From contig CP034986.1 of the NCBI GenBank assembly GCA_004026145.2, forward strand, positions 8,548,929-8,612,928: DNA of 64,000 bases, read 5' to 3'. The notes beneath the pieces are model-generated. The model saw only the letters and a program-made list of their open reading frames with translations, was not told the DNA's origin and did no database searches. Both the position numbers and the translations under genes were made by a program. Numbering within the stretch: position 1 is the stretch's first letter; every line of letters begins with the position of its first letter. Of this stretch, positions 48,860 to 60,210 are shown piece after piece. Source of the DNA: Takifugu bimaculatus (lineage: Eukaryota; Chordata; Actinopteri; Tetraodontiformes; Tetraodontidae).

Positions 48860-49700
48860 CAAAGAGCAAGGCTGATTTTCATGACAAAGTAACAACAAAA
48901 ACCAACTTCAAACAAAAATAATAACTTGATAAAAATCTTAACGTTATTTTCTCTAATAAATGCCAACTTGTTGACACATGCTCAACCATACATGTAAGTG
49001 CAGCATAATTGTGAGAAAGCTGCTCTTTCAACATTTAAAATATATTTAATCTGTAATCAATAATGTATAATGTCACAAACAGTGTAATTACCCAGTATAT
49101 AATGAAAATTTGCCGTCCCACTAAATTGTCAATTCAGTTCAAACTGGTCCTTCACGGAACTGCCTGAATTTATAAGTTCTCTTGAAGATAAATATCATGA
49201 CTGAACCATGATGCATGTGTCAGAAATGTGGAGAGACCTTTCACACCAATGATAAACCACAGTTATGAAGATACTTTACACCCCCCCAAAAATGGACAAA
49301 TGATTTCACACGTTTTTTTTTTTTTTTAAATATATCAATGATATTTGAGGGTTTTAATTGTGTTTATTTGGTTTGGTCCCTTATTTTGGTTCCCATTTTA
49401 TGTGGTTAATGGTAATAGCTTTAAAAGCATTTTCAGAAATTATTATAGCTTTCAGCAATGCCCTTTTCTGTTTTGATTTAGCATTGTTTTTCACTTTTAG
49501 GTGATAGTCATCATACAGGTTTTAATATTAATTGACTTTAAAATATATAGTTTGTAAAGTACTATGAGTAAAATGTGAACATGAATGCATAAATAACAAC
49601 ACACAAGCAATCAGTGAATTGGCCATAAAATAAAACAATTGGCAACAAAATCATGTCGACATCATAGCCCAGTGGCAATCTGGCAAAAATTACATTTCAC
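48860..49700 (-). repeat. Diverged tandem-duplicate segment, copy 1
   Basis: This resembles 51390-52250. Best matches are an ATGACTGAACCATGATGCAT block (about 49196) against ATGACTGAGCCATGATGCAT (about 51648), and the complement of CAACTGTTTTATTTTGTGGCC. Copy 1 carries stops where copy 2 keeps an open membrane-protein frame, so it is the decayed copy. Confidence 0.7.
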
Positions 49701-51390
49701 TGTACATTGTACTGTGGATAAAAGGTGTATGTGACAAATAAAGCTCATCTTTATCTTTAAGGTTGAATCGGAACACAAGGTGGGACCACTGATTGCAGAC
49801 AAGAGACAAAAAGCGTGGTAAAAGATTTTTTTTATTTTTTTAAAAGGTGAAATAAAATGCATAGGTTTGCAGTGTCGATTGGTGAACGGTCAAAGAGAAG
49901 TAAAAAGGCATTCATTTGTGGGGGGACTTGGTGACCACTGGTAAAGACAAAATTAATTGATAGTTAAATTATGGTGAGGAGCTGGTGTCAGCTGCTTAAA
50001 CTAGGCAGCCAATCATTCTGAATCAGCAGCAGGTGTGACAGTTGCCAGTGGTTTGAAAGAACAACCACCATCACAAGTTGATTTGTTTATGTAAACAAGA
50101 GGAAGAATTTTATTTTTTTAATGTACAGATTATCTATGATGGGCAAATGAAATTAACTAAAATTGTTGCGAGGTTGCCTGGATCAACACATTCATTCTGA
50201 CCAACAGCATGGTTGGCAACAACCTGGCACAATGGGATAGGTGGCTTCTTGGTGAGTAAATCATGAAATTCACCGAAAATTAATCCCCCTGATGGTCACT
50301 GAGCACCCCCGAAGACAGGAAAAATATCCTGTCTTCAACATCATTATTCATCACCGGTTAAAGATTGTGACTTGCTTTGTTTATGTTACTAACCTGAGTG
50401 GATGCTTTCTAATAAGAGCCTTATTGTCTCTGTGGTTAAAGTACTTAAATCATTAAAGATATCTGCAATGTGTTAAAGTGATTTGATCAGCCTCAACTTT
50501 TCCCATGCGCACTTATTCTGTTTAACATTAATGTCAGGGAACAGCATGCCAAAATAACTATTCGTTTGTGCCTCAACTTTATTTGTCTCCAACTCGCAAG
50601 TTCATCTTCATGCCTTTGCGACTCATAGCTTGTTTCATTATCTGGTCGTGTAGAAGGAAATCTCACCCAAAGGTCCTGTTTATGATAACTTGCATCTTTA
50701 TAATAGGGTGTGGGAGGAGACTGGTATTCTAACATGTACCTCAATTCCACGTTGACTGGAAAGAACAAAGCAAATGTGCTCGGATGCATGTGTACAGTTT
50801 CAGACATCAGAATTTTTTTTGTGCGCACGGACCTTTCTGGATATATAGATATGCCATGTTTCAGTATGAAATCTAGGCAAGTCTTGGTACGTGATGCAAG
50901 CTTTGGTCGTGCAGTTTCTGAAATCAATCAGTAATTTTAGTCTAATGGGTTGATCTCTGATGAATATGTTTTTAAAAAGTTTCTGAAAGTTCTATTTCAC
51001 CTGGATTATGGGTTGTATTTCTTGGTGGGATGCAATGGCTGAATGAGTCTAAATTGGGTCTGTTTGTCAATAATGCTATTTAATTTGTTTCAATTAAACT
51101 ACTATATAATTTGCTATTTAGGTTTCTCAGATCTCCAAGTTTGAGTTTTTGTGCAGAAGCAACGTAAGCATATTCTAGAATTTTGAGTTCCTGTTCTAAA
51201 TTTAGGGATTTTAATTCTTTCTTTTGTGAGGTCATTCAGAGATTATTTTGGCTCTCATTACTGCCATTGCTGCCCAAAGAACACAGTTAAATTTACACTT
51301 TTATACTTTGTAGGTGATCCTCTTGTTTCCCAAGCTGATTGACTGTTGCGTGAATGAAAAGTAACAGAAGAGCATTTCAGACAGATGTCA
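49701..51390. other. AT-rich interval between the duplicated segments
   Basis: Apart from the orphan open frame at 50493-50915 nothing is recognised. Confidence 0.4.
50493..50915 (-). CDS. Orphan exon-like open frame
   Basis: A frame of about 140 codons begins after an acceptor-like TTGATTTCAG near 50916 and has no ATG at its upstream end. It encodes FFPVNVELRYMLEYQSPP and ends with a basic then hydrophobic stretch (HKRIVILACCSLTLML). I do not recognise it. In AT-rich DNA this length is mildly unusual. It could be a last exon of a gene whose other exons I cannot see, or an old transposon piece. Confidence 0.25.
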   Translation of the reverse strand, partial: TARPKLASRTKTCLDFILKHGISIYPERSVRTKKILMSETVHMHPSTFALFFPVNVELRYMLEYQSPPTPYYKDASYHKQDLWVRFPSTRPDNETSYESQRHEDELASWRQIKLRHKRIVILACCSLTLMLNRISAHGKS

Positions 51391-52250
51391 TCCAGTTTGT
51401 AGCTCTAAAGCTGATTCTCACAACAAAGTAAAAACAAATAACAACCCCCCAAAAAATACACAATAGAATTTTAACTGTTGCTTCAAGTGTATTTTCTTAA
51501 TTGGATGCATCCAAGCTGACAGCTGTTTAAACATACACATATGTGCAGCACAATGGTATCACATATAATTATTTCACAAAACAGAATGTTAAAAAAACAC
51601 TACAAAGTTACAAAAGCTACAAAGTTACTCTTAGAGCTCAATGCCATGACTGAGCCATGATGCATGTGTTGGAAATGTGCTGAGACCTTTCACACCAAAG
51701 AAAAATTAGTAATGAAGGTATGTATGTCGCACTCCCCTTTTTTTAAGTTTACCTTTGTGTAAAAATTATCAGTCTGTACAGCCAGACCTGCAGCATACCA
51801 AATAACAGAATGTGTAACTGATTTCACAGCTGCATTTTTTCAAACATATATCCGTAATATTAGAAGGCATTATGTTTATTCAGTTTGCACAAATAGATTG
51901 TTTCCCACATGTTTTATGTTGTTAAATTGTGACTTTACAAACATTTTAAGAAATCATTATAACTTTGGAGTTTCAGTTTCCTTTTTTGTTTCAGCATTGT
52001 ATTTATGGAATTCTTTTATGTGATCATATAGTTTTTTATTTGCAGTAGGGGTGCAATACTTCCTGAAAATGTATCTAAAATACAGTTTATAAGGTGCTTT
52101 GGGAAAAATGAGAACGGGATGTTTTAGTAACAACCCACAAGCAATTAGTGATAACGTGGCCACAAAATAAAACAGTTGGCATGAAAACCATGCAAACATC
52201 CAGTGGCAAACACAAGTAAACACTAAAAGTAAAAACACATGATATATTTT
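51390..52250 (-). repeat. Diverged tandem-duplicate segment, copy 2
   Basis: Partner of 48860-49700 (see that entry). It includes the membrane-protein exon 51957-52293 and the shared block near 51648. Confidence 0.7.
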
Positions 52251-52293
52251 ATCATGTTTGCTGTACACATGGATACTCCTTATTTGCTTTTGG
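51957..52293 (-). CDS. Candidate C-terminal exon of a small membrane protein
   Basis: The frame follows a good acceptor (TTTTCCTACTTGCAG) at 52294 and runs about 111 codons without an ATG at its start, so it reads as a last exon. Two hydrophobic helices are visible (YHVFLLLVFTCVCHWMFAWF and FYFVATLSLIACGLLL), then a basic cytosolic-type tail (YRYIFRK-like, NKKLYDHIKEFHKY) ending ETPKL. The related copy at 49440-49680 is broken by stops. A pogo-like element sits 30 bases upstream of the acceptor. I cannot name the family. Confidence 0.35.
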
Positions 52294-52323
52294 CTGCAAG
52301 TAGGAAAATTGCTTTTTAATATA

Positions 52324-53713
52324 CCGTATTTTCACGACTATAAGGCGCACCTAAAAGCCTAGAATCTTCTAAAAAATGTACGGTGCGCCTTTTAACCCGG
52401 AGCGCCTTTTGTATGGATTACGGTAATATTGGTTAATCGCGGCTACCGTAGTCAGTAGGCGTGGCCGAGGTAACAGCAGTAAATTCAGTCCCAAACCATT
52501 TCTGTCTGTAAAGACCCCAAAATGGCTCCTTGCAAGAGACGCGCTTACGACGCAGAGTTCAAACTGAAGGCTATCAGTCACGCGGTTGAACACGGAAATA
52601 GAGCAGCGGCAAGAGAATTTAACGTGAACGAATCAATGGTGCGGAAGTGGAGGAAGCAACAAGACGACCTGCGCCAGGTAAAGAAGACTCAACGGTGCTT
52701 CCGAGGAAACAAAGCAAGAAGTGGATTAACAAAGGAACTCCAGCCGCTAGATATTGGTGTCAACGGGGCATTCGAAGCTAGACTGCGAACTGCGTGGGAG
52801 CGGTGGATGACGGACGGCGAACACACGTTCACCAAGACGGGGAGACGGTGCCGAGCGACATACGTCACTATCTGCCAGTGGATCGTAAACGCCTGGGCAT
52901 CGACCGTGGTCCGAGCTTTCAGGAAGGCAGGGATTGTCACTGAAATGCCAGACAACACCAGCGACACCGACCCTGATGACGACTTTGACGAGACGGAGCC
53001 GGCCATGTTGGACGCCGTATTCGCACAACTGTTCAATTCGGACACCGAAGAAGAGGAATTCGAGGGATTGCTGGATGAGGAATGAACTGATAAAGTGATC
53101 TTTACGTGTTTCTTTTGTGTGTTTACAACTGAACAAGGCTGGTCATACTGTGAATATGGACATTACCGTTTGAACAACGTTGTTATATTGCTATTGTTAT
53201 ATTGCTATTGCTATCGCTTTGCACTACTTCGAGAGTTCGAGTTACCGTAGATTGTTTGCACTAACGTTTGATTTACCGCAACGGTACTACGTGATAAAAA
53301 TGTTGCACTAAATCGAAGATTTATTAAACTCCACTATCCACTTGTGATAAAAATGTTGCACTGCCTGTTATAACTCGCTGTTATTAAACGAACTGTGTTA
53401 CGCGAAAACACTACGTCACTTGGGAAAAATAATAAAACAGCTGTTTATTCATTTTGGGAGTGAATGGAGTTGTGAGAACGCCTGTTTGTATTCTATTAAT
53501 AAAGTTTGACTGATTTATCTGGCTGTTTTATTGACATTCCTTTTAGCGCAGCTCGATCTAGTGAACGCGTCATGAAACCACAGGCACTACGCAGTTTCTA
53601 TGCTATGCGCCTTATAACACGGTGCGCCCTGTGTATGAAAATATTTCTAAAATAGGCTGTTAATTGAAGGTGCGCCCTATAATACGGCGCGCCTTATGGT
53701 TGTGAAAATACGG
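52324..53713 (+). mobile_element. pogo/Tigger-like DNA transposon with internal deletion
   Basis: The 1390-bp element is flanked by TA on both sides. Its inverted ends start CCGTATTTTCACGACTATAA and end TTGTGAAAATACGG, with extra GGTGCGCC repeats inside each end. TA targets and the encoded protein fit the pogo group of the Tc1/mariner superfamily. The ends are well conserved, suggesting recent movement or mobilisation in trans. Confidence 0.88.
52522..53085 (+). CDS. Internally deleted pogo transposase, 187 aa
   Basis: The ATG-started frame encodes an N-terminal helix-turn-helix (KRRAYDAEFKLKAISHAVEH, then NESMVRKWRKQQDDLR). It jumps after about residue 65 to the end of the DDE region (SGLTKELQPLDIGVNGAFEA, RTAWERWMTDGEHTFTKTGR) and an acidic tail. 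The CENPB-type second domain and the catalytic aspartates are missing, so it cannot transpose DNA by itself. The frame nevertheless stays open through the junction, so a DNA-binding-only protein could be made. It might simply be a young deletion derivative. Confidence 0.8.
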   Translation: MAPCKRRAYDAEFKLKAISHAVEHGNRAAAREFNVNESMVRKWRKQQDDLRQVKKTQRCFRGNKARSGLTKELQPLDIGVNGAFEARLRTAWERWMTDGEHTFTKTGRRCRATYVTICQWIVNAWASTVVRAFRKAGIVTEMPDNTSDTDPDDDFDETEPAMLDAVFAQLFNSDTEEEEFEGLLDEE

Positions 53714-54053
53714 TACTGTGCATAAAGGTGCTGTGCTTAAAAAGTACATGTGAACCTTAATCTTTATTGTTAACAACCTGTGTATTAACAGCACATTCAT
53801 GGTTCATTTCTCATCACAAAGCAGATTTGTGACCTTATCTCACATGGAATGTATGGGTGAGTGTGTGGCCTCCAAAGTGTTACCAAATAAATGTGAGCAA
53901 GAGTGTTTGCTCCTGGATTTTTCTCGTCCATTTCTTTAGTTCAGTAAAACAATTAATGCATGAAATTATGTTTTTAATAATGGAAAATACAGCACAAGTC
54001 TCATATGTGCCAGAGAAACACTACTCTATGCCATGCCAACGAACAATAAACTT

Positions 54054-56030
54054 ATTGGGTCTCATTAATAAAACGTGAGCAGAGCCAATTTGTGTGGAAA
54101 CTGTTCGTAGATGTAAATTTACCTGAATCTCGCATTCATCAACATTTTAGTAGCTCAGATCAATGAAATCTACACATGCTTGTGTACATGTACGAAAATA
54201 TAAATGCTTGTGAATTACAATTTTAATTCAAATTGTGCTCTGTTATGTAAATAATGAGATGCCTTTGAAAAATGTGATATAGGCATATCCTAAACATGAC
54301 AAATGATTTAAAAAATATAAGACATTTAGTTAGTTAATTTAATTGGAAATAGGTTTAAGATCCAGATGAGGTTGATGGTTCTTTCTACATTTTGAAAGAT
54401 GATTTTAAAAAAAAAAAAAAAAGATATATGCTATAATAAAATCACTAACTAGGGTTGATAACTCCAGTGACGGCATGCCTCAGTCTCCGTCAGGGATGAT
54501 TCCTGGCAAAACGCTCCCCCAAATAATGTTGTCTATGTGCTCATCTGCATTTGACAATTTGGACAGTGAGCTTTCTTCTCCTGTGGCAGATAGTTGTTTT
54601 TTTTTGTGTGCACAAATACATTTTTTTGGCCTCCATTTTTATGTCAAACCACTTTCTTTTTACCTAGGGCATGGTTCTAGGGATGGCAGAGACCATATTA
54701 GCTGCTTCTGTTGCATCCTTCCAGGCTTTTGATTTGCCTGTCCCCGTCACACCACTGCTAATTGATGACATTAAAATGTTTTGTTTTTTCAAATTCAGAA
54801 CAGAGCAGAGAGAGATTATTTTGAGTGAAGATGAGGCTCACTGTCCAAATTGTCAGATACAGACGAGCGCACAGCTGGCATTACTGGGGACAGGGCTTTG
54901 TCAGGAATCATCCCTGATAGAGACAGCAACCCCAGATGGTAAGATAATGAATGTTGTGTCACAATTCTAAAAATCACACATACCTTAGTTATCAATTTAA
55001 TGTAGGTCATACAGTCCCAAATAATTTGGGCAATTTTCTCTCTAGATTGAAGTGAAAATGTGAAATCAGCAATGCTATATTGTACATAATTGATATAGCC
55101 CAGTCTAAATCTGTGATAACTGTCGGAATGTAGAGCTATCTAACATTTTTTAAAAAAAGGTGATACGGATAAAAGCCACAGCAGATTTGTATGCATAATT
55201 CGCAATCATCGACCTAATCTGGATCTTAGACCTATTGCCAATTAATTTAACTGTTCTGTATTTCTAATCTTTTGTCATGTTTAGGATATGCCTATATTAT
55301 GTTTTTCAAAGTCATCTGCATATTATCTACACAACAGCGCGATATGAATTAAAATTGTAATTTACAAGAGTGACAAGCATTTTCATATGTTCGTACATTT
55401 AGACTTTGTGACTAGCTACGAACAGGCCTGAGCTACTAAAATGTTAATGAATGTGATATTCAGGTAAAATTTATGTGTGTGATCTCTGAAGCCTGTGTAT
55501 TGATCCTAAGCAGGCCTTTATCGCTGTAAAATCTTCACTTGTTTTTCAGCCATTCTGGCACCATCTCAAATATGTTCCATATGTGTCCTGTCACCTGTGT
55601 TTATATGTGCTCCTGATTTAATGTCTTGTTTTTCCCCGATGGGGAGTTGCTGTGAAGGAGTCCAAGGGTCCACAGGTTCTTGGGTTCTCTGCTAACAGAC
55701 TGGACTCTATACCATTTGGTTTGCTATATTGTGTTATGAGGTCATCAGAAAAGAATTTGTTCACTTGCCCATATAAAAGGGGCTACCGAACTAAGCATTT
55801 CAGAGATCTTCACCATCAGGACCATGAAACCTCCCTCGGGCAGACTGCAATGTCCGATTGATACCGGACTATTCTCTCCAATAAACATCTCTTATAACCA
55901 AGTCGGTGTCTAGGAAGATTCCTTTCTCATCAGCACATCTCAACCACCACCAGAAGAAATTTACTACACGTGCACGAACAGTTTACATACAAATTGGCTC
56001 TGCTCACATTTTATAAACGAGACCCAATAT
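54054..56030. mobile_element. Nonautonomous DNA transposon with very long inverted repeats (Harbinger-like ends)
   Basis: The left end TATTGGGTCTCATTAATAAA and the right-end complement TATTGGGTCTCGTTTATAAA match, and both continue with GTGAGCAGAGCCAATTTGT. Further inside, blocks at 54270-54310 and 55270-55330 (TAGGCATATCCTAAACATGA) and at 54490-54580 and 54830-54950 (CAGGGATGATTCCT, GACAATTTGGACAGTGAG) also pair inverted. The whole 2 kb is thus close to one large palindrome with inserts. No transposase is encoded. The ends resemble Harbinger-type MITEs as I remember them; the target duplication is unclear. Confidence 0.7.
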
Positions 56031-56036
56031 TCAGAC

Positions 56037-56180
56037 CAGTGCTGTCCACAGTAATGGAGATGCCTTCAATGTCAAAACCACAAACAAATGATGTGTTGAT
56101 TAAAGCTCTGGCACTCTCGGTGTGATGAATAATAGATTTCCAATGAAGCCGAGTTATTGATGGCTGATTGTTATGTTCTT
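56037..56180 (-). pseudogene. Decayed SEA-domain exon (copy B of the mucin family)
   Basis: The minus-strand frame reads HHTESARALINTS, then GFDIEGISITVDS, and ends with a donor-like G|GTCTGA. This parallels copy A (HHTEIANVLINAS, GFDIEGSSISVDG) with the same exon end. The upstream part (around NGSVINDMML) is shortened and out of frame, and no mucin or GPI exon is seen nearby. The inverted-repeat element begins a few bases past the donor. Confidence 0.75.
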
Positions 56181-56394
56181 CTTTACAAAAGATGTAACCT
56201 ATTTTAGTGAACTGAATTTATTGGAGTATTAACACTTATATTAGGACCTTTGTTGTCAACAGGAGCTCTACTGGTTAGTATCTTAACAATTGTGTTTGAT
56301 TAATAGTAGGTGGAAACACTTTTATGTGATCATATAACCCTAACCCTAACACTTATTAGAACAAAGAAAATTAAAGACTGCTGAATGGAGGCAT

Positions 56395-56830
56395 TCAGAT
56401 TCAGATCCTTTATTGTCCCACACGGGGAAATTTACAGTGCAACAACAGCAACAAGAGCACTCAGAGAAAAATAAGATAAAATCAAATAGAAATCAAATGG
56501 AATATACAAAGAGGATGTATATTTACAATAATCCAGATAAATGGATACTCGGCCTCTGTGTACCTGTACATAGTACAGAGGGTGAATACAATATACATAT
56601 CAGAATATATAATATTCAGATTGTGTTAGCGGGTGTTCTGTTTATTGTGCAGTCTGACAGCAGCCGGCAGGAAAGATCTACGATACCTCTCCTTCACACA
56701 GCGAGGGTGGAGCAGCCGCTCACTGAAGGAGCTGCCCAGTGCTGTCAGGACATGTGTGTGGACCTGTATGTGTATGTCTAGCTTAGTAGGAAGAAGGATG
56801 AAAGAAGACATTCACACTGCTGTTTTCACC
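56395..56830 (-). mobile_element. LINE 3' fragment with reverse-transcriptase C-terminal remnant
   Basis: On the minus strand a decayed coding end (HPRCVKERYRRSFLPAAVRL) resembles the last residues of fish LINE polyproteins. It is followed by an untranslated region and a GAATCT-type tail that ends at 56395. The tail and UTR match the fragment at 26855-27050. It is 5'-truncated. Confidence 0.75.
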
Positions 56831-58130
56831 TTGCCTTTATTCTGACAGCCATAAAACAAACTTAAATATACAGTCCTCATCGACCAAATCTGAACCACTA
56901 CAAAGTGTATAATGAATATAATGTCACTGAGTATAATGTCACTGAATTCTACAGAGCTAAACTAACTGGAGTTAAACTAACTAGCCAGCTTTTGTATTAA
57001 CAAGCATCTTTGTTATTATTGTCATGCAAGTGTAAGTTCAACAAAGCTGTTTTTAAGGCTAAAAGAAAAGATTCCTGCATCTGTCCAATCCAGAGACAGC
57101 TGCCAAACTCCAAGGGCTTTATTAACTTCTCCACTATGGGTCGCATAGGTCTCTGCTTGTGGATGTAGCTTTCAACCAAATAATTTTACATGAAAATCCA
57201 TCCACTCAAACATTGATGCAGAGGGGCTCCATAGAGCCCCTTTGGTGACATTGGATTTAAGAAAAAAAAAAAAAAAAGAAGTGAGGCCACAAGATATTAA
57301 GGCATGGCTGTAATGCATGCATTACTGTTAAATTGTGCAATGAGTTTAGTCCTGGGGACCGTCCTCACTCTGATGCTGCCTCATCAGTTTGCCTTTTCGG
57401 GCTAAATATGTGGGCCTGCATACTGTTTCTGAAAGTATATCTTTTAGCTAGACCAGGTGAAAGGAAATTGTCAGATGTATCATGGAAACCTATTAAAACC
57501 ATACAATCAGCACGCAGGAGTGGCGGAGGCGTAAAAAATTATGCGTGTCCGCCACTGACTGTGGACACCTGGGTACTGTGTCTGTGAAGGTTGTCAGTCA
57601 TCCAGGTCATGGTAATTCTGGAAGTTGAATCCTTGCAATTGGACTGTTTGAGTTTCTTGAAGGCATTTCACATCTAATCCAAGAGGCTTCATCAGTTTTC
57701 GCTGACACTTTGGAAGTTCCAGGTACTTGTACTGTTCAGGAGCCATTAATTTGGAGCTTCAGTCATGGTTGTTGCTACATTGAGAAAATGGCATGTTTAG
57801 TTTGTTTAGTTGTTAGAGCTGTTGTTTCACCAGTTATCGTTTTCCAATTGACTGTAGATGCCAGAAGACTTTCTTTATTGACCACATTATGTGTTTAAGG
57901 GTTACTGAAGGGTGCTGGAGCCTATCTGAGCTGTAAATGGGTGGAGGCAGGAGACATCCCTGAATAAGTCAGCTAATCGGACGACCCTACATGAACATTT
58001 GGGGGATTAATACCTTGTTCAAGGGTACCTCAGCAAAGCTCTGAAGGTGTGCAGGTTGTCTCCCCCTATGACCAAAATGCCTTCCATGATTTTGACTGTG
58101 CCAGAGCTTAAACCGAGAAGCCTCTGCTTC
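56831..58130. other. Repeat-rich spacer
   Basis: No gene recognised. About 57590-57720 contains phrases I recall from dispersed fish retroelements (GTCAGTCATCCAGGTCATGG, AAGAGGCTTCATCAG on this strand), but the family is uncertain. Confidence 0.4.
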
Positions 58131-58132
58131 TT

Positions 58133-59990
58133 GGTCCAGACCCATCCATCCATCCTCTACCGCTTATCCGGGGTCGGGTTATGGGGGCAGCAGCTTAAGC
58201 AGAGAGGCCCAGACTTCCCTCTCCCCTGTTACTTCTTCCAGCTCGTCTGGGAGGATCCCCAGGCGTTCCCAGACCAGTTGAGAGACATAGTCTCTCCAAA
58301 GTGTCCTGGGTCTTCCCGGGGGCCTCCTACCGGAGGGACATGCCCTGAACACCTCACCAGGGAGGCGCCCAGGGGGCATCCTAACTAGATGCCCAAGCCA
58401 CCTCATCTGGCTCCTCTCAAAGCGGAGGAGCAGCGGCTCTACTCCGAGCTCCTCCCGGATGGCAGAGCTTCTCACCCTATCTCTAAGGGAGAGCCCAGCC
58501 ACCCAACGGAGGAAGCTCATTTTGGCCGCTTGTACCCAGGATCTTGTTCTTTCGGTCATTACCCAAAGCTCATGACCATAGGTGAGGGTAAGAACGAAGA
58601 TTGACCGGTAAATCGAGAGCTTCGCCTCTTGGCTCAGCTCTCCTCTTTACCACAACGGACTGGTGCAGAGTCCGCATTACTGCGGACGCCGCACCGATCC
58701 GCCTGTTGATCTCCTTCTCCATTCTTCCCTCACTCGTGAACAACACCCCGAGGTACTTGAACTCCCCCACATGGGGCAGGATCTCCTCCTTGACCCGGAG
58801 AAGGCACTCCACCTTTTTCCGGTTGAGAACCATGACCTCGGATTTGGAGGTGCTGATTCTCATCCCAGCCAATTCACACGCGGCGGAGAGAACCGGTCCA
58901 ATGATTGTTGGAGGTCAGGGGTCGATTACGCCAACAGGACCACATCATCTGCAAAGAGCAGAGACCTGATCCTGAGGTCACCAAAACGGACCCCCTCAAA
59001 ACCATGACTGCACCTAGAAATTCTGTCCATAAAAGTTATAAACAGAATTGGTGACAGAGGACAGCCCTGGCGGAGACCAACCCTCACTGGAAACGAGTTC
59101 GACTTAGTGCCAGCAATGCGGCCCAAACTCTGACACCGATCGTACAGGCCGTATCAGGAAGCCCAGCACCCCATACTCTTGGAGGACCCCCCACAGGACA
59201 ACCCCAAGGGACGCGGTCGAATGCCTTCTCCAAGTCCACAAAACACATGTGGACTGGTTGGGCAAACTCCCATGCACCCTCAAAGACCCTGCTGATGGTG
59301 TATAGCTGGTCCACCGTTCTACGCCCAGGACGAAAACCACATTGCTCCTCCTGAATCCGAGGTTTGACTATCCGGCGGACCCTCCTCTCCAGTACCCCTG
59401 AATAGACCTTACCATGGAGGCTGAGGAGTGTGATCCCCCTATAGTTGGAACCATCCGGTCCCCCGTCTTAAAAGAGGGACTACCACCCCCGGTCTGCCAA
59501 TCCAGCGGCACTGACCCCCATGTCCACGTGATGTTGCAGAGTCGAGTCAACCACGACAGCCCTACAGCATCCAGAGCCTTAAGGAACTCTGGACGGATCT
59601 CATCCACCCCGGGGGCCTTGCCACCGAGGAGTTTTTTGACTACCTCGGGAACTTCAGCCCCAGAGATACGAGAGCCTGTCCCCAGGTGCCCAGGCCCTGC
59701 TTCCTCACTGGAAGGCGCGTTGGTGGGATTAAGGAGGCACCAACCACCTTGCGGCCACAGCACCAGTCAGCCGCCTCAACAATGGAGGCACGGAACATGG
59801 TCCACTCGGACTAAATGTCCCCCACGTCCCGGACATGGTCAAAGCTCTCCTGGAGGTGTGAGTTGAAGCTCCTTCTGACAGGAGAATCTGCCAGGCGTTC
59901 CCAGCAGACCCTCAAAATACGTCTGTCCGGCATCCTTCCCCACTATCGGCGCCAACTCACCACCAGGTGTGATCACCATCCATGGTGGTC
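58133..59990 (-). mobile_element. Rex3/RTE-like LINE, 5'-truncated and frame-broken
   Basis: Reading leftward, reverse-transcriptase pieces appear in several frames: QSTCVLWTWRRHSTAS region, the catalytic block FPVRVGLRQGCPLSPILF and LLFADDVVLLA (the YxDD-like FADD box), then SKSEVMVLNRKK. The C-terminal part holds EPLLLRFERSQMRWLGHLVR and GRRPPGRPRTLWRDY. The 3' end reads GGATAAGCGGTAGAGGATGG with a short GATG-type tail, which I associate with Rex3. Stops and shifts make it inactive. Confidence 0.82.
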
Positions 59991-60210
59991 AAAAAGTGTG
60001 GCTGTCCCATGGTTACCCTTTTTGTCTATTTTGGACCATCCCCTAACAATATAATTTCAAATTATATCTCCATCAACAGAAAAAAAACCACCCCAAAATT
60101 TAAAGCCTAAATTAAGCTACAAGCCGTATTATATTTATTACACATACAGATTTCTTTGGTAGTTTTGATATAACTGCAGCTGTTTTTATTGAGGAAATCA
60201 CTTGTTCGAG
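59991..60210. other. Short spacer between LINE and hAT remnant
   Basis: Nothing recognised. Confidence 0.4.

Noticed and set aside
56330..56352. Telomere-like CCCTAACCCTAAC
   Set aside because: Only two units; too short to indicate an interstitial telomere.
58179..59866. Several open frames read as separate host genes
   Set aside because: They are pieces of one decayed LINE reverse transcriptase and its opposite strand.
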